A stretch of 64,000 nt of DNA from an uncultured Alphaproteobacteria bacterium (GTDB lineage: Bacteria; Pseudomonadota; Alphaproteobacteria; Rs-D84), in assembly GCA_937888635.1 (NCBI GenBank), contig CALARG010000004.1:1-64000 (forward strand), read 5' to 3'. This document shows positions 61,290 to 64,000 of this stretch, one piece after another. Positions within the stretch are counted from its first letter, which is position 1; each line of letters begins with the position of its first letter. The position numbers were made by a program, and so were the translations under genes. A model generated the notes under the pieces. That model searched no databases, had not been told where the DNA came from, and saw nothing but the letters and a program-made list of their open reading frames with translations.

Positions 61290-61631
61290 ATGCGTCAAGG
61301 AAAAGTAAAATGGTATAATGGCAAAAAGTGTTTTGGCTTTATTAGTCCAGACACCCCAAACGCGGATGGCAACACAGATGATGTATTCGTTCATTCCAGT
61401 TCATTAAAGGCCGCCGGAATCAGATTCTTGAACGAAAACGACATTGTTGAATTTGAAGAAGAAGTTCGCAATGGTAAATTGTCTGCAACCACAATCGCCG
61501 TTGTTCAACGCGACGAAGAATCCGCCCGTCGTTTCCAGGAACGCCGTGCAGAACGCCGTCGTGCAATTGAAGAACGCAAACAACGCGAAGAAAAATCTTC
61601 ACGCCGTGGATTTGCATTCTGGAAAAAATAA
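61290..61631 (+). CDS. Cold-shock domain protein with a charged tail
   Basis: The cold-shock domain is at residues 1-70: GKVKWYNGKKCFGFISPD contains RNP1 in the variant KCFGFI (usually KGFGFI), and DVFVHSS is RNP2. A highly charged Arg/Glu tail (about 72-113) carries clusters like RRFQERRAERRRAIEER. This two-part layout (113 residues) suits an RNA chaperone. AAGGAAAGGA precedes the ATG. A terminator follows. Confidence 0.94.
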   Translation: MRQGKVKWYNGKKCFGFISPDTPNADGNTDDVFVHSSSLKAAGIRFLNENDIVEFEEEVRNGKLSATTIAVVQRDEESARRFQERRAERRRAIEERKQREEKSSRRGFAFWKK

Positions 61632-61641
61632 TTTCGTTTCG

Positions 61642-61664
61642 CGCCCCGTACGGGGCGTTTTTTT
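61642..61664 (+). terminator. Terminator of the cold-shock gene
   Basis: CGCCCC and GGGGCG around GTAC with a T-run. Confidence 0.88.
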
Positions 61665-61665
61665 A

Positions 61666-61694
61666 TTGCAGTTGGCATTTTGCCAATGTAAAAT
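61666..61694 (+). promoter_or_regulatory. Promoter of lemA with a palindromic spacer
   Basis: TTGCAG (61666-61671), 17-base spacer and TAAAAT (61689-61694). The spacer contains a TTGGCA/TGCCAA palindrome (61672-61686), well placed for a repressor. Confidence 0.55.
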
Positions 61695-61722
61695 ACCCGC
61701 ATATAAAAAAGGAGTTTAAATT

Positions 61723-62262
61723 ATGTGGACAACAATTGCTGTTATTGCGGTCTTGTTATTATACTTTATTGCGGTTTACAATGGACTGATTGCGCGTCGC
61801 AACCAGGTACGCGAAGCGTGGGCAACCGTTGACACACAATTAAAACGCAGATATGACCTGATTCCAAACCTGATTGAAACTGTGCGCGGCGCTGCAAAGC
61901 ATGAATCTGAAACATTGGCAGCAGTGACAAATGCGCGCAATGCGGCGATGTCTGCAACGGGACCAATGTCTGCAGATGCACAAAACAAATTAACCCAAAC
62001 GCTGAAAAGCCTGTTCGCAGTGGCGGAAAGTTATCCAGATTTGAAGGCAAATCAGAATTTCTTGGAATTACAGCGCGAATTAGCAGATACGGAAAACAAG
62101 ATTCAGGCTACACGCCAGTTTTATAATACTGTTGTTATGGGGCTGAACACCCAGATTGAACAATTTCCATCAAATATTATTGCGAACATGTTTAATATAA
62201 CCCCAGAAAAAATGTTTGAAATTGACGAGGCCGAAAAAGTCGCACCAAAGGTTCAGTTTTAA
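61723..62262 (+). CDS. lemA: LemA family protein
   Basis: Membrane-anchored coiled-coil protein of uncertain function. The N-terminal helix (about 3-21) is followed by the conserved NQVREAWATVDTQLKRRYDLIPNLIETVRG (given as 27-57), then the three-helix bundle with LAAVTNARN, FLELQRELADTENKIQATRQFYNTVV and the end AEKVAPKVQF. At 179 residues the length is typical. AAGGAG precedes the ATG. The next gene begins on its stop codon (TAATG). Confidence 0.95.
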   Translation: MWTTIAVIAVLLLYFIAVYNGLIARRNQVREAWATVDTQLKRRYDLIPNLIETVRGAAKHESETLAAVTNARNAAMSATGPMSADAQNKLTQTLKSLFAVAESYPDLKANQNFLELQRELADTENKIQATRQFYNTVVMGLNTQIEQFPSNIIANMFNITPEKMFEIDEAEKVAPKVQF

Positions 62263-63107
62263 TGCCCCAGGATTTTACATTACATACACACACAATTGGA
62301 TGCGACGGCAAAAATACGCCTGCAGAAATGGTTGCGCGTGCCACAGAAATGGGAATGCAGGCGATTGGGATTTCAAACCATTTCATTGTACACCCCAAAA
62401 TTCGCGAATCAAACTTCTATCCGCATGCGCTGCGTGGCGGGTACAGCCAAATATACAATGCGTCTTTTGATGAAATAATGGCGCGATTTATTCCGATTTA
62501 CCAAGAAATTGAACACGTGGCAAAAAATGCGCCGATACGGGTTCTGCGCGGGCTAGAGGTGGACTTTTTCCCAGATGATAAGTGGCGGCAAAATTTTGAA
62601 CGCGCAATTGGCGTTTTAAAACCAGACTATTTAATCGGCGCATGTCATTTTATTGAATATGATGGCGGTTTACGCAATGTGCACGATATGGCAAACGCCA
62701 ATCCAGAAGAACGCGCGCATATGCTGAATGCGTACTGGCGCAAGATTGGAATGGCGGCGGAATCGGGTCTGTTTACATGGATGGCGCATTTGGACCTGCC
62801 CCGCAAAGTTGGGATTGGAATTGGCGACGAATGGCGGATTCGCGAATATGATACAATTGCAAAATTGGCAAAAAATAATACCCCAATTGAAATTAATACT
62901 GCATTACAGCCAATGCCATATCCATCGCATCGCATATTACAGATGGCGGCGCGTGCAAATCTACCAGTTCTTATCAGTGATGATGCACATCGCGCAGAAC
63001 AAATTGGTCGCTTTTTTGACGGCGCAGAACAACTGTGTGCGCAAATCGGCATAAAAAATCGCCTGTCGTTGCAGAAAATACTTGATTTTTCAAACAAAAC
63101 ACTATAG
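62262..63107 (+). CDS. PHP-domain phosphatase, HisK-like
   Basis: A 281-residue PHP-superfamily enzyme. The metal sites are visible: LHTHTIGCDG (His8, His10), GISNHF, a middle Glu in LRGLEVDFFP, and the late SDDAHR near residue 245. The length and the order of motifs resemble histidinol-phosphatases, but no other his gene is nearby and other PHP phosphoesterases share the pattern. It overlaps lemA by one base. I would call the fold with confidence and the substrate not at all. Confidence 0.85.
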   Translation: MPQDFTLHTHTIGCDGKNTPAEMVARATEMGMQAIGISNHFIVHPKIRESNFYPHALRGGYSQIYNASFDEIMARFIPIYQEIEHVAKNAPIRVLRGLEVDFFPDDKWRQNFERAIGVLKPDYLIGACHFIEYDGGLRNVHDMANANPEERAHMLNAYWRKIGMAAESGLFTWMAHLDLPRKVGIGIGDEWRIREYDTIAKLAKNNTPIEINTALQPMPYPSHRILQMAARANLPVLISDDAHRAEQIGRFFDGAEQLCAQIGIKNRLSLQKILDFSNKTL

Positions 63108-63113
63108 AATGCG

Positions 63114-63227
63114 CACCGCTGGGTAACCAGAACTGATTAAACAATGGTGCTGTTTTGGTCCCATTTGTGATAAGGATTCTGTTCTAAACCACCCGGCACC
63201 TAAAAAACCAAAATAAAAGGATAAATT
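63114..63227 (+). promoter_or_regulatory. Leader of rpsD with long-range pairing
   Basis: GGGT with AGAAC (63121-63133) can pair with GTTCT and ACCC (63181-63194), and GGTGC (63146-63150) with GCACC (63196-63200); the two are alternatives. S4 represses its own operon through leader RNA in other bacteria. I have not matched this to a known S4 leader class. Confidence 0.35.
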
Positions 63228-63860
63228 ATGGCAAGAGCTGGCGCAAAACGCAGCACACGCAAATTAAAAATCGGACGTAGTCTGGGCGTGAACCTGTGGG
63301 GACAGGCAAAATCTCCATTTAACAAACGCAAATATAAACCTGGTCAGCATGGGCCAACATCTCGTGGTGGTAACTCTTCGGATTACGCAAAACAGATGCG
63401 TGCCAAGCAGACACTGAAAGGTTATTATGGCAATGTCGGCGAAAAGAAGTTCCGCAAATATTATCTGGAAGCAGCCAATATGAAGGGCGACACACCAGAA
63501 AATTTGATTGGTTTGTTGGAACGCCGTTTGGACGCAGTTGTATATCGTGCAAAGTTGGCACCAACTGTATTCTCGGCCCGTCAGTTAATCAGCCACGGTC
63601 ATATCAATGTTAACGGTAAACGCGTTAAGGTTGCATCATACCAGGTTAAACCAGGCGATGTTATCACAGTCAGCGAAAAAGCAAAACAGATGCCATTGGT
63701 TGTATTGGCCCTGGAATCTGCAGAACGCAACTTTGCAGACTATGTTTCTGTTGACAGTGCAAACTTTACTGCGACATTTGTCCGCGTACCTGCATTTGCA
63801 GATGTACCATATCCGGTTCAGATGTTCCCAGAATTGGTTGTTGAATTCTATTCTCGTTAA
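63228..63860 (+). CDS. rpsD: 30S ribosomal protein S4 (uS4)
   Basis: Primary 16S-binding protein. The N-terminal part has [25 protein letters not shown] and [22 protein letters not shown] (each given in part), and the S4 RNA-binding domain near residue 95-160 has [28 protein letters not shown]. No zinc knuckle is seen at the N-terminus, as in most alphaproteobacteria. The length (210) is normal. A ribosome site AAAGGAT precedes the ATG. It stands alone rather than in the S13-S11-S4 operon. Confidence 0.98.
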   Translation: MARAGAKRSTRKLKIGRSLGVNLWGQAKSPFNKRKYKPGQHGPTSRGGNSSDYAKQMRAKQTLKGYYGNVGEKKFRKYYLEAANMKGDTPENLIGLLERRLDAVVYRAKLAPTVFSARQLISHGHINVNGKRVKVASYQVKPGDVITVSEKAKQMPLVVLALESAERNFADYVSVDSANFTATFVRVPAFADVPYPVQMFPELVVEFYSR

Positions 63861-63882
63861 TAGACGGGAGAAAGAAGAACAA

Positions 63883-63907
63883 AAACCGCCGTTTGGCGGT
63901 TTTTTGT
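63883..63907 (+). terminator. Terminator of rpsD
   Basis: AAACCGCC and GGCGGTTT around GTTT, with T residues. It also faces the minus-strand gene that ends at 63922. Confidence 0.85.
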
Positions 63908-63921
63908 TTTTTTATAATGAA

Positions 63922-64000
63922 TTATTTTTCCAGTTTATCCAGTATTCGGTTCAGCATACGAATTGAACTGTTCGCACAGCCACGACCGCGCCAGGTCATG
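63922..64000 (-). CDS. C-terminal end of an unidentified gene
   Basis: An open frame enters from beyond the window and stops at a TAA (63922-63924) just after the rpsD terminator. Its last residues read TWRGRGCANSSIRMLNRIL and then DKLEK. The sequence is too short to name, but the convergent layout and the terminator support a real gene end. Confidence 0.5.
   Translation of the reverse strand, partial: MTWRGRGCANSSIRMLNRILDKLEK

Noticed and set aside
1..64000. tRNA and rRNA genes
   Set aside because: I looked for cloverleaf and TTCAAATC-type motifs in the gaps and found none; a dedicated tRNA scan would be decisive.

Overview
The window looks like a chromosome segment of a small-genome Gram-negative alphaproteobacterium using the standard genetic code (TGG for Trp, TGA used as a stop). 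The evidence is the gene content: a DUF2155 protein, an Ala/Lys-extended S9, RlpA, TolQRA, an AddA-type helicase, and a dnaK promoter resembling the alphaproteobacterial RpoH consensus. Base composition is moderate to AT-rich, genes are densely packed and many adjacent genes overlap by 1 or 4 bases. My best guess is an uncultured, host- or gut-associated lineage; that is inference and no rRNA or tRNA gene is present to test it.

Layout. 1-2.0 kb: trigger factor (partial) and rplM-rpsI, minus strand. 2.2-2.8 kb: an unknown gene. 2.9-7.4 kb: one minus-strand operon of secreted protein, response regulator, sensor kinase and argS. 7.5-12.8 kb: a plus-strand operon with a catalytically dead hydrolase homologue, ruvB, rlpA, ybgC, tolQ, tolR, tolA and a DUF2817 metallopeptidase. 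13.0-20.1 kb: a 2,375-residue cysteine-rich secreted protein. 20.2-28.3 kb: secA, dnaE, rsmH and small envelope genes. 28.4-32.1 kb: two more secreted cysteine-rich proteins. 32.1-44.3 kb: an XRE regulator, gpmI and a 3,002-residue secreted cysteine-rich protein, bracketed by intergenic repeats. 44.3-46.2 kb: dnaK. 46.3-47.7 kb: an AbiEii-like nucleotidyltransferase with a metallophosphoesterase. 47.8-52.5 kb: small envelope genes, tsaD and xseA. 52.5-57.2 kb: recN and a split AddA, minus strand. 57.3-64.0 kb: a membrane coiled-coil protein, a structured RNA leader with a secreted protein, smpB, a cold-shock protein, lemA, a PHP phosphatase and rpsD.

The most notable biology is the family of secreted cysteine-rich proteins. 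The two giants share a collinear block of about 0.95 kb, interrupted in one of them by an exact 861-bp in-frame insertion carrying a discoidin-like domain. They have similar promoters, and the second lies between inverted copies of a 48-bp repeat. This resembles a modular, recombining surface-protein repertoire. A second notable site is the 59.3-59.65 kb leader, where three mutually exclusive hairpins resemble a transcription attenuator or riboswitch with no class I recognise. Others are a pair of divergent genes whose promoters predict leaderless mRNAs, a TolQ with most of its cytoplasmic loop missing, and an AddA whose nuclease domain is a separate overlapping gene.
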